Below are positions 26,201 to 36,600 of a stretch of DNA of 64,000 nt, in pieces. The notes under the pieces were generated by a model. It saw only the letters and a program-made list of their open reading frames with translations. It was not told the origin of the DNA and ran no database searches. Made by a program: the position numbers and the translations under genes. Positions within the stretch are counted from its first letter, which is position 1. Each line of letters starts with the position of its first letter. The stretch lies in the NCBI RefSeq assembly GCF_000002235.5, contig NW_022145605.1:186001-250000 (forward strand). Reading direction: 5' to 3'. Source of the DNA: Strongylocentrotus purpuratus. Its lineage: Eukaryota > Echinodermata > Echinoidea > Camarodonta > Strongylocentrotidae.

Positions 26201-27240
26201 ACAGACAAGTTTCTGATGGATATAGCAAATATCACATAACTACACGTAGAATCGCAAATAATGTAATAAACAACCATATTTACTTTATTATTACCCTATT
26301 ATCACTTGATCCATTACTTTTCGCCTGTAATCCCCATGGGAGATGACTTTTTCTCAAATCTGGATTCTACATTCCTGTCTTTTGCGAGCAATATCGCCGT
26401 TATTTCCGCCTGGTTTTTGTTGATTTTGGAGTACATATGTAGCTGCATGAGACTATATGCTATCTAAATGTCCCCTCATTTTTTCAATCAGATGTCAGAA
26501 TCACGCTCATGATCATCATCATGATCATCATGATCATAATGATGATGATCATCATCATCATGGTCTGAAATCTGGATTCTAAATTCCTGTCTTTTGCGAG
26601 CAATAATAATCGCCGTTATTTCCGCTCGGTTTTTGTTGATTTTTTAGTATGTTGTAGCTGAGACTATATGCTATCTAACTGTCCCCCTCATTTTTTCAAT
26701 CAGATGTCAGGATCACGCTCATGATCATCATCAATATCATCATCATCATCATGGTCTGATCATGATCATGATCATCAACATCATCACCATTAATTACTAT
26801 CAAGATCATCATCATCATCATCATCATTATGATCATTGTTTACATGTACATATCGTTATAATTTCTCTCTTTTTCTATATGGGAGATGACTTTTTCTCAA
26901 ATCTGGATTCTACATTCCTGTCTTTAGAGAGCAATATCGCCGTTATTTCCGCTTGTTTTTAAAAATATTTTTGAGCATGTTGTAGCTGAGACTATATGCT
27001 ATCTAAATGTCCCCTCATTTTTTTCAATCAGATGTCAGGATCACGCTCATGATCATCATCATCAATATCATCATGATCATCATCATCGTGATGGTCTGAT
27101 GATCATCAACATCATCATTAACATTATCATTATTATCATCATCTAACATTATCATTACCATCACCTTCATGTTCATCATCATCATGATTGTCTATAACTT
27201 CTCCCTTTCTCTATATAGTAAATATTCAAATCTATTTATG
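23267..27240 (+). mobile_element. Helitron/Helentron-like element H9, ends missing, split by an LTR element
   Basis: Begins in the microsatellite directly after H8, resembles H7 closely, and carries a tRNA-like block at 24487-24560. An LTR element occupies 24636-26244, after which the same sequence resumes (CGTAGAATCGC...). The right part holds three further copies of the module with GCGAGCAATA or AGAGCAATATC, GTTGTAGCTGAGAC and (ATC)n, near 26340-26530, 26565-26830 and 26880-27180. No hairpin/CTAG end is seen. Confidence 0.65.
24636..26244 (-). mobile_element. Short LTR retrotransposon remnant, non-coding (Gypsy-like)
   Basis: Direct terminal repeats of about 160 bp (24636-24799 and 26085-26244) begin TG and end CA, and a 5-bp target duplication CGTAG lies at 24631-24635 and 26245-26249. 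Next to the right repeat, the minus strand reads TGGCGACGAGGATGGGA, which looks like a primer-binding site and sets the orientation. The interior of about 1.3 kb has no recognisable gag or pol. The two repeats are very similar, so the insertion is fairly young, and younger than the host element H9. It is a coding-dead fossil of TRIM or deletion-derivative type. Confidence 0.75.
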
Positions 27241-29090
27241 CTAGTAGAGTGCCTCGATTGCATCTCTTTCTCTTTCTCCTCTCTCTCTTGCTATATTCCC
27301 CTTCTCCTCTCTTGTTCTGCCCCTCTCTCTTGCTTTGTTTCTGCATCCCCCTCTCTCTCTACTCTTCACCCTCTCCCTTCCTTGCCTCCCTCTGTCTCTC
27401 TTGCGATGTCTCGATCTATCTCCGCCCTTCTCTTTTGTTATACTCTCTCACCCTCTCCCTTTTCCGCCTCTGACTCTCGTTCTCCCTCTATTATGTCTTC
27501 CAGTGTTCCCCAATCTTCTTTAACTTTTCCTTCTAACCTTTGTATTCTTTTTTTACCCCTACCATGTACTATAGACAGAAACATGAAATGAAGTACATTA
27601 GTAAACAGGTCTATTCATTGTTAAATTCATGTTCAAAGCACTAAACAATTAAGCTTATCAAACCAAAGTCAAAGCTAAATTGCATAGACCTATCTACATG
27701 CATGTAAATGACATTCTGCACCAAACTTAACATCACGCTATTTCCTTGGCGATCTAAAAAAGAACCGCAATGCAATATTACAAATGGTAATCACCTATCA
27801 TCTTCGAACACATTAAAAAAAAAAATAAAAAAAAAAAACAGCAAATCCAATTAAATTTGATATACCAAAATAAAAGCACATACTGAAAAGAGCAGCATTG
27901 TACAAATCTCTGAAAAGGGCATTTTAACATGTATATATTCAACAGAAATGGAATACATATATAAAACAGGTACATAAACAAGATACCTACTGATTATATG
28001 AAAGGCCCCCTACATAGGAAGTGAGATATAAGTTCAGATAAACACAATAACAATAAAACTAAAAAACAATGTACATTATGGATAATCCCTAACAGCCCTA
28101 TATACATCTTTGTTACAGCAAGCAAGACACTGCTATGTATAGTGAATGCAGTAGATATTGACAGTTGATCGTAAGGTACCACTATATATGGGGTAAATGT
28201 TGCAAATAAACTGACATTATAATCATATCATAATCCAATATTGACTATTCACGAAACAAACTGGATATGTGACCTCTAATGACATAAAATTGTAGTGTAC
28301 AAACATGTGCCATTGAAAATCATAATCGTGTAATATATGAAAATATAACAAATTACAGTGAATTGTCTTTCGCTGTACTAATAAGATCTGTTATCCTGAT
28401 GTTAAAAAGAAGACAAACAGTAACTGTTATCAATGATATCCATCAGATTCTGTTTCATATATCAGCAACATCAACCAATATAAGAATTACGGTAATGCCA
28501 AGATAAGAAGAGTGACAAGCATGTATAACTTCTTTTCCCAAGGAGCATGCATAAGATCTATCTTTACAATATATCACTCAAAACACTGTGTGAATACAAG
28601 GATTTACAAACTTACAGAAAAATAAACGTGTTAAATCCCCGAAATCTTGCAATGTATGTGCAAAGTTAAAACACAAATGTAATAAAATACATCATGAATG
28701 GCGCTTTGTTTCTGCATCCCCCCTCTCTCTCTCTCTCTACTATTCACCCTCTCTCTTTCTCTGTCTCAAATAAGATACAACTATAAAGGAATGAGAGCGT
28801 AAAAGGAATTGAACAATCAGAAACAAAAACTATCATATAAAAATACATGTAGTTACATGGAAGTGCACACAAAATCCCAAAATATCTTGTGTGGAACAAA
28901 GGTATATGTTTACATTGTCATACCAGTAAAAATAAGACTAAAATCACACAGAAACATGGTATCAGAAAATAAATGTAAGAATCATAGGTGGAAAAATGGA
29001 CATGAACACACGTTAGTATGAATAAAGAAAAAAAAGGATGCTGAGCCATACAGAGTGGCATTCAAAATGTCTTGGTCGAGATCGAGGCTA
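27241..29090. other. Intergenic, CT-rich tracts
   Basis: CT-rich sequence at 27255-27560 and again at 28702-28765 shares a TTTCTGCATCCCC block; a similar tract is at 60800-60960. The rest is AT-rich with no recognised gene. The frames over the CT tracts come from composition. Confidence 0.5.
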
Positions 29091-29861
29091 CTTCTGCCAC
29101 AATGCTGTTATGACAGAGCCGTAAACACTCCCCAAGGCCTAGTCTTCGCTGAACCAGGTATCACCGGAGGGCTGAAGTCCTGGGGTGATGTTACCGCTGT
29201 GTGTTGGACGATGAGGACAGCCTTCTGACTCGAGGGCAGTAGTTTGTTTGAACTGGTGAGCAAGGGGATATGGTGGTGCCTTGTCATTGGTGACTAAGGT
29301 TGTAGAAGTGAGCTTTGCAACGTTGCGCTTTGGAGTCATCTGAAGAAGTTAACTGAAGAAGTGAAATTAAAAAAAATCATTTGAAGATTAGGAATATAAA
29401 CAGTACTAAATGTTTCTTTTTTAAAAGTGTTAACATTATTAATGAAAGCATTTAACTTAAAAAGTATTCTGTCTATGCAAACCCCAATGTAACATTTTCA
29501 AAGCAAAAAGATATGTCATAGAATTGCCAATTTACTCCAGGTGTGTCAATTTTGTGGGAATCAACAGTGTAGTGGCCGGGGTCAACCATCTATCCGGAGG
29601 AGCTTGAAATAACTCAGTACAGTAGGGTTAGGCTTTTTCAAACATTTTAGTTTGGCAATCTTTCCTTACCCTGTGAAGGTCCTGATACATTACATGTATA
29701 TGCTGGTGTTCCATACTTCTGCCACAATGCTGTTATGACAGAGCCATAAACACTCCCTAAGGCCTAGTCTTCGCTGAACCAGGTATCACCGGAGGGCTGA
29801 AGTCCTGGGGTGATGTTACCGCTGTGTGTTGGACGATGAGGACAGCCTTCTGACTCGAGGG

Positions 29862-30316
29862 TAGCCTATCCGATATGCGTCGGGCTTTACAAGCAATCTA
29901 ATCGCGTTTATATGGAGAGTAACATCGGCACGGTCAGCCCGAGCGCCTATCATCACTGGTCCTTACGAAAAGTTTTATTTTCTTTTATGTACCATGTTTC
30001 GTTCGTAGAAAATCTATGAACCCCCTGCAAAGCTCTTTCATGAATATTTATGTAGCATAGACCAAAATAGGCCAATGAGCGATGGGGAACGCGGAGATGA
30101 TATTTGATTGGTTGAATCAAAGTGATCGATCACCAAATAAGGCTAGTCTTATGAATCATACATGGAATACGCTCGTCACACATACGATACACATATATGA
30201 ATAATGATGAGTTGACCAGTGATGATAGGCGCTCGGGCTGACGCCCGCGCCGATATCAGTCTCCCAAACGCGATTAGTACACTTGCCATTTAGCCCGACG
30301 CCTATCGGATAGGCTA
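29862..30316. mobile_element. 455-bp MITE, 9-bp TSD ACTCGAGGG (Mutator-like), copy 1
   Basis: Ends TAGCCTATCCG and CGGATAGGCTA are perfect inverted repeats within longer arms of about 100 bp. Flanks ACTCGAGGG at 29853-29861 and 30317-30325 are identical, and units lacking the element have this sequence once. A 9-bp duplication with long inverted repeats suits Mutator-like elements. Confidence 0.82.
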
Positions 30317-31361
30317 ACTCGAGGGCGGTAGTTTGTTTGAACTGGTGAGCAAAGGGATATGGTGGTGCACTGTCATTGGTGACTAGGGTTGTAGAAGTGA
30401 GCTTTGCAACGTTATGCTTTGCAGTCATCTGAAGAAGTTATCTGAAGAAGTGAAATTAAAAAAAATCATTTGAAGATTAGGAATATGAACAGTACTGAAT
30501 TGTTCTTTTTTAAAAGTGTTCACCTTATTAATGAACGCATTTGACATAAAAAGTATTCTGTCTATGCAACCCCAATGTAACATTTTCAAAGCAAAAAGAT
30601 ATGTCATAGAATTGCCAATTTACTCCAGGTGTGCCAATTTTGTGGGAATCAACAGTGTAGTGGCCGAGGTCAACCATCTATCCGGAGGAGCTTGAAATAA
30701 CTCAGTACAGTAGGGTTAGGCTTTTTCAAACATTTTAGTTTGGTAATCTTTCCTTACCCTGTATATGCTGGTGTTCCATACTTCTGCCACAATGCTGTTA
30801 TGATGACAGAGCCGTAAACACTCCCCAAGGCCTAGTCTTTGCTGAACCAGGTATCACCGGAGGGCTCAAGTCCTTGGGTGATGTTACCGCTGTGTGTTGG
30901 ATGATGAGGACAGCCTTCTGACTCGAGGGCAGTAGTTTGTTTGAACTGGTGAGCAAAGGGATATGGTGGTGCACTGTCATTGGTGACTAGGGTTGTAGAA
31001 ATGAGCTTTGCAATGTTGCGCTTTGCAGTCATCTGAAGAAGTTATCTGAAGAAGTGAAATAAACAAAATCATTTGAAGATTAGGAATATAAACAGTACTA
31101 AATGTTTCTTTTTTAAAAGTGTTAACATTATTAATGAAAGCATTTGACTTAAAAAGTATTCTGTCTATGCAAACCCCAATGTAACATTTTCAAAGCAAAA
31201 AGATATGTCATAGAATTGCCAATTTACTCCAGGTGTGTCAATTTTGTGGGAATCAACAGTGTAGTGGCCGGGGTCAACCATCTATCCGGAGGAGCTTGAA
31301 ATAACTCAGTACAGTAGGGTTAGGCTTTTTCAAACATTTTAGTTTGGCAATCTTTCCTTAC

Positions 31362-31656
31362 CATGTGAAGGTCCTGATACATTACATGTATATGCTGGTG
31401 TTCCATACTTCTGCCACAATGCTGTTATGACAGAGCCGTAAACACTCCCTAAGGCCTAGTCTTCGCTGAACCAGGTATCACCGGAGGGCTGAAGTCCTGG
31501 GGTGATGTTACCGCTGTGTGTTGGACGATGAGGACAGCCTTCTGACTCGAGGGCAGTAGTTTGTTTGAACTGGTGAGCAAAGGGATATGGTGGTGCACTG
31601 TCATTGGTGACTAGGGTTGTAGAAGTGAGCTTTGCAACGTTGCGCTTTGCAGTCAT
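31362..31656 (-). other. Representative exon-like block of the tandem array
   Basis: Best-preserved unit: acceptor CTTCTTCAG just right of 31656, then an open frame starting MTAKRNVAKLTSTTLV, with TTALESEGCPHRPTHSG further on, that stops at the TAG in GAAGACTAG. The donor is CATG|GTAAGG at 31361. The same 66-codon frame recurs in neighbouring units (31032-30832 and 33355-33155). I do not recognise the protein. It may be a noncoding exon or a duplicated 3' exon. Confidence 0.35.
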
Positions 31657-32184
31657 CTGAAGAAGTTATCTGAAGAAGTGAAATTAAAAAAAATCATTTG
31701 AAGATTAGGAATATGAACAGTACTGAATTTTTCTTTTTTAAAAGTGTTCACCTTATTAATGAACGCATTTGACATAAAATGTATTCTGTCTATGCAACCC
31801 CAATGTAACATTTTCAAAGCAAAAAGATATGTCATAGAATTGCCAATTTACTCCAGGTGTGCCAATTTTGTGGGAATCAACAGTGTAGTGGCCGAGGTCA
31901 GCCATCTATCAGGAGGAGCTTGAAATAACTCTGTACAGTAGGGTTAGGCTTTTTCAAACATTTTAGTTTGGCAATCTTTCCTTGCCCTGTGAAGGTCCCG
32001 ATACATTACATGTATATGCTGGTGTTCCATACTTCTGCCACAATGCTGTTTTGGTGACAGCTAGAGCCGTAAACACTCCCCAAGGCCTAGTCTTCGCTGA
32101 ACCAGGTATCACCGGAGGGCTGAAGTCCTGGGGTGATGTTACCGCTGTGTGTTGGACGATGAGGACAGCCTTCTGACTCGAGGG

Positions 32185-32639
32185 TAGCCTATCCGATATG
32201 CGTCGGGCTTTACAAGCAATCTAATCGCGTTTATATGGAGCGTAACATCGGCACGGTCAGCCCGAGCGCCTATCATCACTGGTCCTTACGAAAAGTTTTA
32301 TTTTCTTTTATGTACCATGTTTCGTTCGTAGAAAATCTATGAACCCCCTGCAAAGCTCTTTCATGAATATTTATGTAGCATAGACCAAAATAGGCCAATG
32401 AGCGATGGGGAACGCGGAGATGATATTTGATTGGTTGAATCAAAGTGATCGATCACCAAATAAGGCTAGTCTTATGAATCATACATGGAATACGCTCGTC
32501 ACACATACGATACACATATATGAATAATGATGAGTTGACCAGTGATGATAGGCGCTCGGGCTGACGCCCGCGCCGATATCAGTCTCCCAAACGCGATTAG
32601 TACACTTGCCATTTAGCCCGACGCCTATCGGATAGGCTA
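32185..32639. mobile_element. 455-bp MITE, 9-bp TSD ACTCGAGGG (Mutator-like), copy 2
   Basis: Nearly identical to the 29862-30316 copy, in the same place of its repeat unit and with the same 9-bp flanks (32176-32184 and 32640-32648). It was therefore copied with the tandem block and not inserted separately. Confidence 0.82.
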
Positions 32640-33575
32640 ACTCGAGGGCGGTAGTTTGTTTGAACTGGTGAGCAAAGGGATATGGTGGTGCACTGTCATT
32701 GGTGACTAGGGTTGTAGAAGTGAGCTTTGCAACGTTGTGCTTTGCAGTCATCTGAAGAAGTTATCTGAAGAAGTGAAATTAAAAAAAATCATTTGAAGAT
32801 TAGGAATATGAACAGTACTGAATTGTTCTTTCTTAAAAGTGTTAACCTTATTAATGAACGCATTTGACATAAAAAGTGTTCTGTCTATGCAACCCCAATG
32901 TAACATTTTCAAAGCAAAAAGATATGTCATAGAATTGCCAATTTACTCCAGGTGTGCCAATTTTGTGGGAATCAACAGTGTAGTGGCCGAGGTCAACCAT
33001 CTATCCGGAGGAGCTTGAAATAACTCAGTACAGTAGGGTTAGGCTTTTTCAAACATTTTAGTTTGGTAATCTTTCCTTACCCTGTATATGCTGGTGTTCC
33101 ATACTTCTGCCACAATGCTGTTATGATGACAGAGCCGTAAACACTCCCCAAGGCCTAGTCTTTGCTGAACCAGGTATCACCGGAGGGCTCAAGTCCTTGG
33201 GTGATGTTACCGCTGTGTGTTGGATGATGAGGACAGCCTTCTGACTCGAGGGCGGTAGTTTGTTTGAACTGGTGAGCAAAGGGATATGGTGGTGCACTGT
33301 CATTGGTGACTAGGGTTGTAGAAATGAGCTTTGCAATGTTGCGCTTTGCAGTCATCTGAAGAAGTTATCTGAAGAAGTGAAATAAACAAAATCATTTGAA
33401 GATTAGGAATATAAACAGTACTAAATGTTTCTTTTTTAAAAGTGTTAACATTATTAATGAAAGCATTCGACTTAAAAAGTATTCTGTCTATGCAATCCCC
33501 AATGTAACATTTTCAAAGCAAAAAGATATGTCATAGAATTGCCAAATTACTCCAGGTGTAAAGGGCCTCCTTCCT

Positions 33576-33589
33576 TTTTTTCGAAAAAA
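33576..33589. other. Palindrome TTTTTTCGAAAAAA, candidate Helentron 3' hairpin
   Basis: A perfect 14-bp palindrome flanked by CCT and AGG that can extend the stem with mismatches. It lies about 16 nt inside the inferred element edge. Helitron-type elements carry a short hairpin near the 3' end, so the place is right; the terminal bases beyond it are not a CTRR. Confidence 0.45.
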
Positions 33590-33614
33590 CAGGACGCTAA
33601 ACATGTTTTTTTTT

Positions 33615-33620
33615 TTTATT
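33615..33620 (-). promoter_or_regulatory. Poly(A) signal of the Helentron gene
   Basis: AATAAA on the minus strand, 17 nt past the TGA stop and followed by an A-run. It is the only such signal before the presumed element end, so the 3' UTR is very short. Confidence 0.6.
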
Positions 33621-33637
33621 TGGCCTTACAATAAATA

Positions 33638-36600
33638 TCAAAATGCAATCTTAACAGCTTCATGGTAACTATAATATGTAGGGATGACCTCTGTTTCCAA
33701 TAAATCTAGTCCCTTGCTGTACACATGATCTATCAATGTTCCCTTCTCAGTAGTAGCATTAACAACATGCTGTTTGTAACCTTTATTACACATTAGCCTG
33801 TTTACCTGTGAAGAACCTTTAAACAAATCCTCATTAAAATCTCCCATCACAATACACCTAATGCTTCTTTTGTGTAATGCATCTAGCAAATTGTCTAATG
33901 ATTCACAGAATGATTTGATACTATATGATGGAGGTCGATAAACAACTGAAATCACAACAGAAACTGGTTTGGTGACAAGAATTGCGATAAACTCTAAGTT
34001 GTCGACAGATATGTTTAATCTACTTGAATATGTATTCTTGATATACATTGCAACACCTCCGTGCGATTGTTCTTTGAGTACATTTCCAACTCCAGAATTA
34101 CAGTATGACAGATGTCGTGGCTGATGATAAAATCGAAAGTTATCTAAAATAACGTCACAGAGATCATCATCATTAATCCATGTTTCGGTCAAGCAAATAC
34201 AATCTACATTCACAAATTGGCACTGGGATTTGAAATCAGTAAAATGCTGTTTTAATCCTTGTACATTTTGCATTACCAAAGAAAAGTTATAATCGTGAAT
34301 ATCTTCAGAAGTTTCATTCTCGATAAACGGCTTCATAATCTCAATGCGTTCTTTAATTTCTGGATTACAATATATACGTTTAGGATCGAAATGTTCTATC
34401 ACAAGTCCAGATAACGAAGTAACGCGACTAAGCCCAACATATGCCTGTCCAGATTGAAACACATTTTTTAATGATACAACAGCTTTGTCTAATGTCGAAC
34501 CTTGTACTTTATGAATTGTGCAAGCATAAGCAAGCTTAAGTGGAAATTGTTTTCTCACATATTTCTTACCAATGGATTCTTGAGACATTTCGATTGAATG
34601 AATACCAATATCGGCCTTCTCAAAATTAACTTTGATGCAAACTGGATTCAAATTTGTATGATCCGTTATTATTTCTGTTACATTTCCGAAACATCCATTT
34701 GTCAGGCCTTTACTAACATCAATGTTTTTGAGCAACATCACTCTAGCATTAACTGCAATCCACAGATAAGGAGGCAACTGGGTTTTCATCTTTGTATAAG
34801 GTTTTTCCCGTATTTGATTTCCTTTTTTAACATCTTTGTCCATGTCTTGTGCTTTTACGCATATCACATCTCCACATTTTTTATGCAATAATTTCTTGTT
34901 CCAAGCATCTACTTCATTGTTACATGCATAGATATGCAGAGCATTTTCACATTCTTCACCAGTCTCACAGGACTTGAGCATTGCTAGGTCTTCATCACAG
35001 AGAATCTCTTCCCCTTGTTTTACACGTAATCTATTTAAGAGAAAAGCGAATTGGGTATCGTCTTTTTGTCTCATAATGTCTTCAAGTTCTACTTTCTTGA
35101 AATTAGCATTCCACAATGCACCATTGAGTGTGTCTTTATATAAAGGAGTTCCTAAGACTGGAGGTAACTGATACATGTCTCCCACAGCAATAACTGAAAC
35201 ACCAGCAAAAGCAGTTTGATCTCGTGATTGTTTTATTTGTCGTAGGCGGCCGTGAATGTAAGACATCATCTTTTGATCTACCATTGATACTTCATCTATG
35301 ATTAAAATTTGCAATTCAGCCAGCTTATTTCGAAGGACACTTATTTTCTCATCACTCAGCGGTTGATACAGTACTTGTGCATTGATTGGAATAGAAAGAA
35401 TACTATGTATAGTATGGCCATTGATATTGTATGCAGCTACTCCGGTTGGAGCCATTTTCAATACTGAGACATCATCAGGATGTGGCAACATTCGGGCTAG
35501 TATACGTGTTGCTTCATAGTAAAGACATTTGATCAAATGACTCTTTCCAGTGCCAGCACCTCCAGTTAGAAACATATGAAACGGTTCGACCGATTTTCCA
35601 TTTACTCTATCTAAACACCACTGTCGTATTTTGTAAAAAACACTCTGTTGCTTCTCATTCAAAGACCTCATCAAAGAATGTCCATCTTGTTTGGAAATTT
35701 TTACAGAACGTAGTTCGATGCTATAGTCATCTTTTTTCGGTTCGTTCTTTAAATCTGGGATATCAAGATCTCCATCACAATCTTCGACATCTACATTTTC
35801 TTTGGGATGTTCAAGTCGCTCTACTTCCTTTTCCGGACATAAAAGACCCCATGCATCTTCGTGTGGACCAAATTTGTCAAGATGCTCCTGTGCATGATCA
35901 ATTGCATCGGCATTCATTTCAAACTTCTTTCGGTTAGTACAGACAATTGACCAGACTTTCTCCAATTCACGTCCACATATTTTCACAGAACCTGTCTCGT
36001 AGAACTCTTCATGTGTTTCAAATGTTGGCGGCTTTAATTGTCCATCTTCAAAATATGGCAGAAAGAGTTGCAAAATGCTCAAATAATATTTTTCGGGTGA
36101 GATGATGGGTGAGAATCGGGGATATCTTACTACTGCATCTCCCGTACGAGTACGCTTCTGAATATACCCCAGATCGTTATCTAATTTAAAGACATTTTTA
36201 CTTCTTGTACTTGGCTTTTGGGATGCAGTTAAGATTCTATACTGAGAACAAAACGTTGCAAGACACATATCACTGAATTCTGCGTTTTTAGGTCGAGCTT
36301 TGTATCTGTCGAGCTTGCTAGGCATCCAAACATTCTCATCATCATCATTATCGTTATCTGGTCTGCTTTTTATAACGCTTAATGGTAAACTCATTCTGAC
36401 AGGGTCGGGTCCAACAGGAATGAATTCCACTTTCCTAGAACATTCTTTCAATCTGAGACTGCAAACACGATAGACGCTTTCTTGAGCAGACACTTCACGA
36501 TTTTGCATGTACACCTGGCCAAGTTTTTTCATGCTTTCCTTTGCGTTCTCATTTCCCTCTTTCATTTCTGATAGTGTATGACTCAATAGCATTCCGATTT

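Larger units (their letters stand above)
29091..33553 (-). repeat. Six tandem units of an exon-like module
   Basis: Units: 29091-29538 (partial), 29539-30626, 30627-31230, 31231-31854, 31855-32949 and 32950-33553. The core unit is about 604-624 bp; two units are about 1,090 bp because each holds the same 455-bp MITE. Units 3 and 6 share private differences, so units 2-3 and 5-6 look like copies of one two-unit block. On the minus strand every full unit has a pyrimidine-rich ACTTCTTCAG acceptor followed by ATGACTGCAAA-type sequence, and about 290 bp on (about 270 in units 3 and 6) a donor reading GGTAAGG. That is an exon with its intron. Every frame I followed across the exon meets a stop, so the product is unknown. 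Confidence 0.7.

Noticed and set aside
9853-27240. Reading the array as ordinary TIR transposons with TAGGTGG ends
   Set aside because: The 3' copy of the repeat is not terminal: a hairpin and CTAG follow in all seven ends and no target duplications were seen.
27169-27591. 140-codon Ser/Leu/Pro-rich frame
   Set aside because: CT-rich low-complexity DNA open in several frames at once.
33638-34280. A separate LINE (CR1-like) endonuclease
   Set aside because: It is in frame with the Helentron helicase and no reverse transcriptase follows; endonuclease domains are known at this place in Helentrons.
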